Assembly: GCF_002918555.1 (NCBI RefSeq)
Contig: NZ_PQMB01000003.1
Span: 877,485-941,484, forward strand
Origin: Citrobacter amalonaticus
Lineage (GTDB): Bacteria > Pseudomonadota > Gammaproteobacteria > Enterobacterales > Enterobacteriaceae
Direction of reading: 5' to 3'
DNA: 64,000 nt
Part shown: in pieces, positions 56,954 to 64,000 of the stretch
How the letters are laid out: every line of letters starts with the position of its first letter
How positions within the stretch are numbered: the stretch's first letter is position 1
Made by a program: the position numbers and the translations under genes
The notes under the pieces: model-generated
The model's input: only the letters and a program-made list of their open reading frames with translations
What the model was told of the DNA's origin: nothing
Database searches by the model: none

Positions 56954-57559
56954 ATGGGAAAGCTGATCTGGCTGATGGGAGCCTCCGGCTCCGGTAAGGA
57001 CAGTTTGCTCACGGCGCTCCGCGAGCGGGATCAAACGCACCTGCTGATTGCGCACCGTTACATCACCCGTGCGGCCAACGCCGGGAATGAAAACCACATC
57101 GCCCTCAGCGAGCAGGAATTTTTTACCCGTGCCGGACAGAACCTGCTGGCGCTCAGCTGGCATGCCAACGGCTTTTACTACGGCGTGGGCGTGGAAATTG
57201 ACCTCTGGCTGCACGCCGGTTTTGACGTGGTGGTCAACGGTTCACGCGCGCATCTCCCTCAGGCGCGGGCACGCTATGGCACGGCACTGTTACCGATCTG
57301 TCTACAGGTTTCCCCTGCCATTCTGCGCCAGCGCCTGGAGAAACGCGGGCGCGAGAGCGAAACAGACATCGCCGCCCGTCTCGAACGCGCGGCCCGCTAT
57401 GCGCCGTTTGACTGCCACACGCTGAATAACGACGGGAGTTTGTGCCAGTCTGTTGATACTCTTTTAACACTGATAGGGCGTGCAGACTCTGCCATGCCTG
57501 AGAGCGATGCTGATGCGTTTTATCAGCCCTGCGAACGGTTACCAATCCAGGCCGGATAA
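56954..57559 (+). CDS. phnN: PhnN, ribose 1,5-bisphosphate phosphokinase
   Basis: 201 residues of the guanylate-kinase-like fold. The P-loop is [15 protein letters not shown], with [14 protein letters not shown] and [12 protein letters not shown]. It makes PRPP from ribose 1,5-bisphosphate, completing salvage of the sugar. The C-terminal ~15 residues ([17 protein letters not shown]) are longer than I recall for E. coli and run into a REP element. phnO does not follow. Confidence 0.94.
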   Translation: MGKLIWLMGASGSGKDSLLTALRERDQTHLLIAHRYITRAANAGNENHIALSEQEFFTRAGQNLLALSWHANGFYYGVGVEIDLWLHAGFDVVVNGSRAHLPQARARYGTALLPICLQVSPAILRQRLEKRGRESETDIAARLERAARYAPFDCHTLNNDGSLCQSVDTLLTLIGRADSAMPESDADAFYQPCERLPIQAG

Positions 57560-57581
57560 GGCGTTTTTGCCGCCATCCGGC
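57551..57581. repeat. REP-type palindrome at the phnO position
   Basis: GCCGGAT and ATCCGGC flank an imperfect stem (AAGGCG with CGCC). It covers the phnN stop and stands where E. coli has phnO. Confidence 0.75.
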
Positions 57582-57630
57582 ATAGACGCCGTATGATATT
57601 GCCCGATCCGAATTCGTCCGGGGAGTTGCT

Positions 57631-58389
57631 ATGAGTTTGACTATCACGCTGACTGGTACGGGCGGCGCCCAGCAGGTACCGGTTTTTGGCTGCGACTGCA
57701 TCGCCTGCCGCAGGGCGCGCCAGCAGGAGCGGTATCGACGCCGCCCGTGCAGCGGGGCGATCGAATTCAACAACGCAATAACACTGCTGGATGCGGGCCT
57801 GCACGATCTTACCGATCGCTGGGCCGCCGGATCGTTCCGGCAGTTTCTGCTCACCCATTATCATATGGATCACGTTCAGGGGCTGTTTCCACTGCGCTGG
57901 GGCGTGGGGGCGGCGATCCCGGTGTACGGCCCGCCGGATGAACAGGGTTGTGACGATCTGTTTAAGCACCCCGGTATTCTGGATTTCAGCCATACCGTTG
58001 AGCCGTTCGTGGCTTTTGATTTACAGGGATTACAGGTCACCCCCCTGCCGCTGAACCACTCAAAGCTGACGTTTGGTTACCTGTTAGAAACGGCGCATAG
58101 TCGCGTGGCCTGGCTCTCAGACACCGCCGGACTGCCTGACAAAACGCTAAAGTTCCTCCTCAACAATCAGCCACAGGCGACAATCATTGATTGTAGCCAC
58201 GCCCCGCGTGACGAGCCGCCGCGTAATCATTGCGACTTAAACAGCGTCATCGCACTCAACGCAGTGATTCGCTCCCCGCGGGTGATCCTGACCCATATCA
58301 GCCATCAGTTCGACGTCTGGATGATGGATAACCCGCTGCCGGAGGGGATTGAAGCCGGGTATGACGGGATGGAAGTCAGGGTGGCGTAG
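57631..58389 (+). CDS. phnP: PhnP, cyclic phosphodiesterase of the C-P lyase pathway
   Basis: A 252-residue metallo-beta-lactamase fold enzyme. The metal motif is [16 protein letters not shown], with further ligands in [37 protein letters not shown] and LTHISHQFD. Cys of [11 protein letters not shown] form the extra zinc site seen in PhnP. It opens 5-phosphoribosyl 1,2-cyclic phosphate. GGGGAG lies upstream of ATG 57631. It is 71 bp after phnN because phnO is missing. Confidence 0.96.
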   Translation: MSLTITLTGTGGAQQVPVFGCDCIACRRARQQERYRRRPCSGAIEFNNAITLLDAGLHDLTDRWAAGSFRQFLLTHYHMDHVQGLFPLRWGVGAAIPVYGPPDEQGCDDLFKHPGILDFSHTVEPFVAFDLQGLQVTPLPLNHSKLTFGYLLETAHSRVAWLSDTAGLPDKTLKFLLNNQPQATIIDCSHAPRDEPPRNHCDLNSVIALNAVIRSPRVILTHISHQFDVWMMDNPLPEGIEAGYDGMEVRVA

Positions 58390-58482
58390 CCCACTTCACC
58401 GCCGCTTCACTGATGCAAATATGGATCCCACACGGATCGTGCTGCCCGAAGAGATCGTGCCAGCAAAACCAGGGACAGGCGG

Positions 58483-58811
58483 TTAACGATCGTAATCCTC
58501 TTCCATTCTGCGCTCTTCATCCTCCAGCTGACGCCGTTCCTGATCGAGCTGGCGCTGACGATCGTCCAGCTGTCGTCGTCGGTCTTCAAACTGACGCCGC
58601 CTGTCGTCATACTGTCGGCGACGATCGTCGCTCATCTCCCGCTGCCAGCTCTCATCGCGAGAATCGTCATATTCCCGCCCGTTGTCAGGTTTCCAGGCGT
58701 CATTAATCGCCTGCTGAATATTGCCGACCGCGTCATCGATAATATCGGCATACGCCGGAACGTCGTCAGCGACAACAGACTGTATAAAAAGAGCGTGGAG
58801 TAGCGTTTCAT
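58483..58811 (-). pseudogene. yjdP: yjdP with a single-base frameshift
   Basis: ATG 58811 gives a signal peptide start MKRYSTLFLYSLLSLTT. The frame then shifts, and the +2 frame continues VPAYADIIDDAVGNIQQAI and a charged RRRQ/DDRRRQ repeat tail ending MEEDYDR at the TAA 58485-58483. The whole span is 329 bp, one short of the 330 needed for the 109 residues of E. coli YjdP. The missing base is at about 58760, where CGGAACGT would read CGGAACCGT. The intact protein is a small secreted protein of unknown role. It could be a real mutation or a sequencing error. Confidence 0.88.
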
Positions 58812-58880
58812 AGTGCCAGCCTCAGAAAGAAACCCTCTCCACAGTAGTGACGGCCTGTTCAGACGAGTAGTGGATGAATC

Positions 58881-59330
58881 TCAATTCCTCCGCTGTTCTA
58901 TCGTCATCATCACCTCTACGCGTTTTTGATGACGCCCTCCTTCAAATTCTGCATCGAGCCACGCATCCACGATCATTTTCGCCAGCTCCAGACCAACCAC
59001 CCGCGAACCAAATGCCAGCACGTTGGTATCGTTGTGCTGACGTGAAAGCTGTGCCGAATAAGGTTCGCTACAGACAACGGCGCGGATCCCCGCAAACTTA
59101 TTCGCCGTTATTGAAATCCCAACACCGGTACCGCATATCAGAATCCCCCCGTCGGCCTCCCCCGCAGCAACAGCCTGCGCCACTTCGCTGGCATAGTGTG
59201 GATAATCGGTGCGCTCCGGCGACCAGGTTCCTTTATCAATAACTGAAATACCACGCCGGGCTAAGTGAGCTAAAATATCCGGTTTGAGGATAAAACCGAC
59301 ATGATCACAGCCAAATGCAATCTTTTTCAT
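58881..59330 (-). CDS. rpiB: RpiB, allose/ribose 5-phosphate isomerase B
   Basis: 149 residues of the RpiB/LacA-LacB family. FGCDHVGFILKPDI at the start, catalytic Cys in ILICGTGVGISITANK, and GSRVVGLELAK. It isomerises ribose 5-phosphate and allose 6-phosphate. It is divergent from rpiR, which represses it in E. coli. Confidence 0.96.
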   Translation of the reverse strand: MKKIAFGCDHVGFILKPDILAHLARRGISVIDKGTWSPERTDYPHYASEVAQAVAAGEADGGILICGTGVGISITANKFAGIRAVVCSEPYSAQLSRQHNDTNVLAFGSRVVGLELAKMIVDAWLDAEFEGGRHQKRVEVMMTIEQRRN

Positions 59331-59691
59331 TCTCGTTCCTGCGTTACGTCAAACTTCACGAATAAAAAACATTTGTGATTAAAATGCGTTAAAAAGAACA
59401 ATTAATCGGCAAAATTCACCGTCACCACCTGTTCTACACGCTTACATCCCGTAGTTCAACAGCATTAAACGCGCTACGCATTCGCCCTGGCAGGCTTTGA
59501 CAAAGCATGCAGATAACTTTAACCAACTGAGTTTAATCAATTTATACACATTATCGTCCTTTGTGACATTCTGAAAAATTCACAAAAACAAAAACTTTAT
59601 AAATTTAAATATTTTGTGAAGTCATCAGCATCTTTTCTGTTCCTGGTGTGGTGATATAGTGACGTCTTCAATTCAAGGACAAGAGAACGTA
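59331..59691. promoter_or_regulatory. rpiB-rpiR divergent control region (361 bp)
   Basis: It contains the promoters of rpiB and of the rpiR-als operon. TTTGTGA (59560-59566) and TCACAAA (59580-59586) form a 7-bp inverted repeat with a 13-bp spacer, a candidate operator for RpiR or a CRP-related site. The spacing is wrong for a normal CRP site. The rest is AT-rich with no gene. Confidence 0.5.
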
Positions 59692-60582
59692 ATGAGTCAG
59701 TCAGAGTTTGATTCAGGGCTTCCAAACGGTATCGGGCTTGCGCCTTACCTGCGCATGAAGCAGGAAGGGATGACAGAGAACGAAAGCCGGATCGTGGAAT
59801 GGTTACTCAAGCCGGGTCACCTCAGCAGCGCGCCCGCCATTAAAGATGTGGCGGAGGCGCTGGCGGTGTCTGAAGCCATGATTGTCAAAGTATCGAAGCT
59901 GCTGGGGTTCAGCGGATTTCGCAACTTGCGCAGCGCCCTGGAAGACTATTTTTCTCAGTCTGAGCAGGTGTTGCCAGCCGAACTGGCCTTTGATGAAGCG
60001 CCGCAGGACGTGGTGAATAAAGTATTTAACATTACTTTACGCACCATTATGGAAGGGCAGTCGATCGTGAATGTCGATGAGATCCACCGGGCCGCTCGCT
60101 TTTTCTTTCAGGCAAAGCAGCGCGATCTGTACGGCGCTGGCGGGTCGAACGCTATCTGCGCAGACGTGCAGCACAAGTTTTTACGCATCGGCGTACGCTG
60201 TCAGACCTACCCGGATGCGCACATCATGATGATGTCTGCATCGCTCTTAAAAGAGGGGGATGTGGTACTGGTGGTGACCCATTCCGGGCGTACGAGTGAT
60301 GTGAAGTCCGCTGTCGAACTGGCAAAAAAGAATGGTGCAAAAATTATCTGCATCACTCACAGTTACCATTCACCCATTGCCAAACTGGCCGACTATATTA
60401 TTTGCTCACCAGCACCAGAAACACCGTTATTAGGGCGCAACGCCTCAGCGCGTATATTACAGCTCACGCTGCTGGATGCTTTTTTTGTTTCCGTCGCCCA
60501 GCTTAATATTGAACAGGCTAATATTAATATGCAAAAAACTGGCGCAATTGTTGATTACTTTTCACCAGGCGCGCTGAAATAA
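59692..60582 (+). CDS. rpiR: RpiR (AlsR), allose-responsive repressor
   Basis: 296 residues from ATG 59692 (MSQSEFDSGLPNG), the E. coli length; an upstream frame from 59659 is unconserved. The N-terminal HTH (about 25-90) has AIKDVAEALAVSEAMIVKVSKLLGFSGF. The C-terminal SIS sugar-phosphate domain has GAGGSNAICADV and VVTHSGRTSDVKSAVELAKKNG. It represses rpiB and the als operon, relieved by allose or its phosphate. Confidence 0.95.
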   Translation: MSQSEFDSGLPNGIGLAPYLRMKQEGMTENESRIVEWLLKPGHLSSAPAIKDVAEALAVSEAMIVKVSKLLGFSGFRNLRSALEDYFSQSEQVLPAELAFDEAPQDVVNKVFNITLRTIMEGQSIVNVDEIHRAARFFFQAKQRDLYGAGGSNAICADVQHKFLRIGVRCQTYPDAHIMMMSASLLKEGDVVLVVTHSGRTSDVKSAVELAKKNGAKIICITHSYHSPIAKLADYIICSPAPETPLLGRNASARILQLTLLDAFFVSVAQLNIEQANINMQKTGAIVDYFSPGALK

Positions 60583-60590
60583 GATGCTCG

Positions 60591-60847
60591 TCATACTTCA
60601 AGTCACAGAGGCGTTGGCTATGTTTGTTCGCCCCAGTCAAAGAGTACCGGGGACTTACTCACCTGCCACCTTTCTGTGACCTGAATTATTTAGAGCATTA
60701 ATTATTAGCTCCTTTCAGAGGAGCAATACCCTGTACTCTAAATAATTCGAGTTGCGGGACAAAACGCGTAGTCGTTTTGAACAGCGCTTGCGCTGGCCCC
60801 GAAGGGCCGAGTAACAAAGCCAACGCACCTGCAACTTGAAGTATGAC
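60591..60847. repeat. ERIC-like palindromic pair between rpiR and alsB
   Basis: Two related units in opposite orientation. One (60591-60700) runs CATACTTCAAGT to GAATTATTTAGAGC and contains CGCCCCAGTCAAAGAG, as in ERIC sequences. The other (60735-60847) runs CTCTAAATAATTCGAGT to ACTTGAAGTATGACGAG and has a different core (AACAGCGCTTGCGCTGGCCCC). Together they form a large inverted repeat before alsB. Confidence 0.75.
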
Positions 60848-60872
60848 GAGTATATATACTGAGAATATTGCT

Positions 60873-61808
60873 ATGAACAAATATCTGAAATACTTCAGTG
60901 GCGCGCTCATGGGCTTAATGTTATCAACCCATGCTTTTGCCGCCGCCGAATATGCCGTCGTATTAAAAACATTATCCAATCCTTTCTGGGTGGATATGAA
61001 AAAAGGTATTGAAGATGAGGCAAAAACGCTGGGCGTCAGCGTCGATATTTTTGCATCGCCTTCGGAAGGTGATTTTCAGTCTCAGCTACAGCTCTTCGAA
61101 GATCTGAGTAACAAGAATTACAAAGGGATCGCCTTTGCGCCATTGTCCTCGGTGAACCTGGTGATGCCCGTTGCCCGCGCGTGGAAGAAAGGCATTTACC
61201 TGGTCAATCTCGATGAAAAAATCGATATGGATAACCTGAAAAAAGCAGGAGGGAATGTTGAAGGTTTTGTCACTACCGATAACGTCGCCGTAGGGGCAAA
61301 AGGTGCAGCATTCATTATTGATAAATTGGGCGCACAAGGCGGTGAAGTGGCGATTATCGAGGGCAAAGCCGGTAACGCATCCGGCGAGGCGCGTCGTAAC
61401 GGCGCAACCGAAGCCTTCAAAAAAGTCAGTCAGATCAAACTGGTTGCCAGCCAACCGGCAGACTGGGACCGCATAAAAGCCCTGGATGTCGCCACCAACG
61501 TGCTACAGCGTAATCCGAATATCAAAGCGATTTATTGCGCGAATGACACCATGGCCATGGGCGTTGCTCAGGCCGTGGCGAATGCCGGCCAAACAGGAAA
61601 AATACTGGTCGTAGGGACCGACGGCATTCCGGAAGCCCGCAAGATGGTGGAGAGCGGACAGATGACGGCAACGATTGCCCAGAACCCTGCGGATATCGGC
61701 GCGACAGGGCTTAAGCTGATGGTTGACGCCGCAAAATCTGGCAAGGTCATCCCGCTGGATAAAGCGCCCGGATTTACGTTAGTCGATTCAATCCTGGTCA
61801 CTAAATAA
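60873..61808 (+). CDS. alsB: AlsB, periplasmic allose-binding protein
   Basis: 311 residues from ATG 60873 (MNKYLKYFSGALMG), the E. coli length; MTSIYTEN upstream lies in the repeat. The signal peptide ends HAFAAAEYA. It has a two-lobed ribose-binding-protein fold with VLKTLSNPFWVDMKKGIE, GKAGNASGEARRNG, CANDTMAMG and VGTDGIPEA. It binds D-allose for the AlsAC transporter. ERIC-like repeats flank it on both sides. Confidence 0.96.
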   Translation: MNKYLKYFSGALMGLMLSTHAFAAAEYAVVLKTLSNPFWVDMKKGIEDEAKTLGVSVDIFASPSEGDFQSQLQLFEDLSNKNYKGIAFAPLSSVNLVMPVARAWKKGIYLVNLDEKIDMDNLKKAGGNVEGFVTTDNVAVGAKGAAFIIDKLGAQGGEVAIIEGKAGNASGEARRNGATEAFKKVSQIKLVASQPADWDRIKALDVATNVLQRNPNIKAIYCANDTMAMGVAQAVANAGQTGKILVVGTDGIPEARKMVESGQMTATIAQNPADIGATGLKLMVDAAKSGKVIPLDKAPGFTLVDSILVTK

Positions 61809-61811
61809 GTC

Positions 61812-61951
61812 TGTAAGCTCTAAATCATTCGAGTGGCGGGACAAAACGCGTAATCGTTTTGAACAGCGCTTGCGCTGGCCCCGCAGGGGCGAGGCCCAGG
61901 GATGGGCCAGGTAACAAAGCCAACGCACCTGCAACCTGAAGTATGACGGGA
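61812..61951 (+). repeat. ERIC-like repeat between alsB and alsA
   Basis: It has the same ends and core as 60735-60847 and the same orientation, with an extra GGGGCGAGGCCCAGGGATG segment in the middle. With the upstream unit it puts alsB between imperfect direct repeats. Confidence 0.75.
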
Positions 61952-61967
61952 ATAAAAGAGGTTATTT

Positions 61968-63500
61968 ATGGTCACGCCATATATATCGATGGCGGGGATC
62001 GGCAAATCCTTTGGTCCGGTTCACGCATTAAAATCGGTTGATTTAACGGTTCACCCTTACGAAATACATGCGTTATTAGGCGAGAATGGTGCCGGTAAAT
62101 CAACGCTGATGAAAGTTTTGTCGGGAATACATGAACCGACCAAAGGCACCATTACTATCAATAATGTGACGTATGACAAGCTGGACCATAAATTAGCGGC
62201 ACAGCTCGGCATCGGGATTATTTATCAGGAACTCAGCGTGATTGATGAATTAACGGTGCTGGAGAATTTATATATTGGTCGCCATCTGACGAAAAAAGTC
62301 TGTGGCGTCAATATTATCGACTGGCGAGAAATGCGCGTACGGGGCGCCATGATGCTGCTGCGCGTAGGCTTAAAAGTCGATTTAGACGAAAAAGTGGCGA
62401 ATTTATCCATCAGCCATAAGCAGATGCTGGAAATTGCCAAAACCTTAATGCTCGATGCCAAAGCGATCATTATGGATGAGCCCACCTCTTCACTCACGAA
62501 TAAAGAGGTGGACTATCTGTTTCTGATTATGAATCAGCTGCGCAAAGAGGGCACTGCCATTGTCTACATCTCGCATAAGCTGGCGGAAATTCGCCGCATC
62601 TGCGATCGCTATACGGTGATGAAAGACGGGAGCAGCGTTTGCAGCGGCATGGTGAGCGATGTGTCAAACGACGATATCGTCCGTCTGATGGTTGGCCGCG
62701 AGCTGCAAAGCCGCTTTAACGCCATGAAAGAGAGCACCGGCAATATCGAACGCGATACGGTATTTGAGGTGAAAAACGTCACCAGCCATGACAGGAAAAA
62801 GGTCCGCGACATCTCCTTTAGCGTTAGTCGGGGAGAAATTTTAGGCTTCGCCGGGCTGGTCGGTTCCGGGCGCACGGAGCTGATGGATTGTCTGTTTGGG
62901 GTCGATAAACGTGCTGGCGGTGAGATCCGCCTGAACGGTAAAACCATCTCCCCTCGCTCACCGCTGGACGCAGTGAAAAAAGGGATGGCCTACATCACCG
63001 AAAGCCGCCGGGATAACGGCTTTTTCCCCAACTTTTCGATCCAGCAGAATATGGCCATCAGCCGCAGCCTGAAGAACGGCGGCTATAAGGGGGCGATGGG
63101 CCTGTTCCATGAAGGTGACGAGCAGCGAACCGCCGAAGCCCAGCGCGAGCTGCTGGCGCTGAAGTGCCACTCGGTTAACCAGAACATCACCGAACTTTCC
63201 GGTGGAAATCAGCAGAAGGTGCTGATCTCCAAATGGCTGTGCTGTCACCCGGAGGTCATTATTTTCGATGAGCCTACCCGCGGTATCGACGTCGGCGCAA
63301 AAGCCGAAATCTATAAAGTGATGCGCCAGCTGGCGGACGACGAAAAAGTCATCCTGATGGTGTCATCTGAGCTTCCTGAAATTATCGCCGTCTGCGACCG
63401 CATCGCCGTGTTCTGCGAAGGACGACTGACGCAAATCCTGACCAATCGCGATGACATGAGCGAAGAGGAGATTATGGCATGGGCTTTACCACAAGAGTAA
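61968..63500 (+). CDS. alsA: AlsA, allose ABC transporter ATPase
   Basis: 510 residues with two ABC domains. The first has Walker A GENGAGKSTLMKVL, LSISHKQMLEIAKTL and Walker B AIIMDEPTSSL. The second has a degenerate Walker A (GLVGSGRTELMD), LSGGNQQKVLISKWL and VIIFDEPTRGID. This is the usual layout of monosaccharide importers. It energises allose uptake. It overlaps alsC by 22 bp. Confidence 0.96.
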   Translation: MVTPYISMAGIGKSFGPVHALKSVDLTVHPYEIHALLGENGAGKSTLMKVLSGIHEPTKGTITINNVTYDKLDHKLAAQLGIGIIYQELSVIDELTVLENLYIGRHLTKKVCGVNIIDWREMRVRGAMMLLRVGLKVDLDEKVANLSISHKQMLEIAKTLMLDAKAIIMDEPTSSLTNKEVDYLFLIMNQLRKEGTAIVYISHKLAEIRRICDRYTVMKDGSSVCSGMVSDVSNDDIVRLMVGRELQSRFNAMKESTGNIERDTVFEVKNVTSHDRKKVRDISFSVSRGEILGFAGLVGSGRTELMDCLFGVDKRAGGEIRLNGKTISPRSPLDAVKKGMAYITESRRDNGFFPNFSIQQNMAISRSLKNGGYKGAMGLFHEGDEQRTAEAQRELLALKCHSVNQNITELSGGNQQKVLISKWLCCHPEVIIFDEPTRGIDVGAKAEIYKVMRQLADDEKVILMVSSELPEIIAVCDRIAVFCEGRLTQILTNRDDMSEEEIMAWALPQE

Positions 63501-64000
63501 AAGGCGAAGCGAACGAGAAGAAGCCGTTCAACTTTGCTCTGTTCTGGGATAAATATGGCACCTTCTTTATCCTGGCGATCATCGTCGCCATCTTCGGCTC
63601 GCTGTCGTCAGAATATTTTCTGACGACCAACAACATCACCCAGATTTTTGTTCAAAGCTCCGTGACGGTGCTGATCGGCATGGGGGAATTTTTCGCCATT
63701 CTGGTCGCCGGTATTGACCTCTCCGTCGGAGCGATTCTGGCGCTTTCCGGCATGGTGACCGCAAAGCTGATGCTGGCAGGCGTCGATCCATTCCTTGCGG
63801 CGCTGATCGGCGGCGTGCTGGTCGGCGGCGCATTGGGGGCAATTAACGGCTGTCTGGTGAACTGGACCGGCCTGCACCCGTTTATTATCACCCTGGGCAC
63901 TAATGCGATTTTCCGCGGGATCACGCTGGTGATTTCTGACGCCAACTCGGTGTACGGGTTCTCATTCGACTTCGTGAACTTCTTCGCCGCCAGCGTGGCA
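63479..64000 (+). CDS. alsC: AlsC, allose ABC permease (N-terminal part)
   Basis: The frame begins at ATG 63479 (MGFTTRVKGEANEKKP) with GAGGAG upstream inside alsA, and is open to the right edge (174 codons visible). Membrane helices follow (FFILAIIVAIFGSL, VLIGMGEFFAILVAGIDLSVGAILALSG), matching E. coli AlsC, the permease of the RbsC type. The rest of the gene lies outside the window. Confidence 0.94.
   Translation, partial: MGFTTRVKGEANEKKPFNFALFWDKYGTFFILAIIVAIFGSLSSEYFLTTNNITQIFVQSSVTVLIGMGEFFAILVAGIDLSVGAILALSGMVTAKLMLAGVDPFLAALIGGVLVGGALGAINGCLVNWTGLHPFIITLGTNAIFRGITLVISDANSVYGFSFDFVNFFAASVA

Noticed and set aside
1..64000. CRISPR arrays, insertion sequences, prophage genes, rRNA
   Set aside because: No regularly spaced repeats, transposase or phage proteins, or rRNA sequence were recognised. 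The repeats seen are REP/ERIC-type elements and the T6SS cassette duplication.

Overview
The window is a chromosomal segment of an enterobacterium. Gene order follows the E. coli K-12 93-minute region (dsbD, yjdC, pheU, dcuSR, dcuB-fumB, yjdF, mel, adi, eptA-basRS, proP, rdcBA, yjdM-yjdN, phn, rpiB, als). The proteins are close to but not identical with E. coli. Together with a locus-specific type VI secretion (T6SS) remnant, a kdgT gene beside proP and a SemiSWEET gene behind melB, this suggests Citrobacter or a near relative. The genus is an inference from remembered sequences, not from a search.

Layout. 1-3.1 kb: 3' end of dsbD, yjdC and a secreted DUF1176 protein. 3.2 kb: tRNA-Phe. 3.4-18.2 kb, all on the minus strand: a decayed T6SS locus. 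Read 5' to 3' it contains an in-frame tssB/hcp chimera, a collapsed clpV, an intact vgrG, two tandem copies of a phospholipase effector/immunity pair (tli3-tle3), a PAAR protein, an unknown membrane protein and tssM. tssC, tssK, tssL, tssA, tssE, tssF, tssG and tssJ are absent. The cad, lysU and ghoST genes that E. coli carries here are also absent. 18.2-19.5 kb: a gene-poor stretch with a perfect FNR-type palindrome and a small secreted Arg/Gln/Asp-rich protein.

19.6-26.3 kb: fumarate sensing (dcuS-dcuR), C4-dicarboxylate exchange (dcuB), anaerobic fumarase (fumB) and yjdF. 26.3-30.9 kb: melibiose use (melA-melB-SemiSWEET, divergent melR). 31.1-36.1 kb: arginine-dependent acid resistance (adiA, adiY, adiC). 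36.2-39.7 kb: lipid A modification (eptA-basR-basS) plus the tiny antisense-strand gene pmrR. PmrA boxes stand before both eptA and pmrR. 39.8-43.0 kb: proP and kdgT. 43.0-46.3 kb: rdcB-rdcA. 46.8-58.4 kb: yjdM, yjdN and the C-P lyase operon phnCDEFGHIJKLMN-phnP without phnO. 58.5-64.0 kb: a frameshifted yjdP, rpiB, and the allose operon rpiR-alsB-alsA-alsC (alsC runs off the end).

How the parts fit: most operons are catabolic or stress modules with their own regulator beside them. The most unusual part is the T6SS locus. It has lost nearly the whole machine through deletions that kept reading frames open, yet its effector/immunity cassette has been tandemly duplicated (two 3,072-bp copies, no indels) and the copies differ in clustered patches. 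That points to selection on toxin and immunity rather than on the apparatus.
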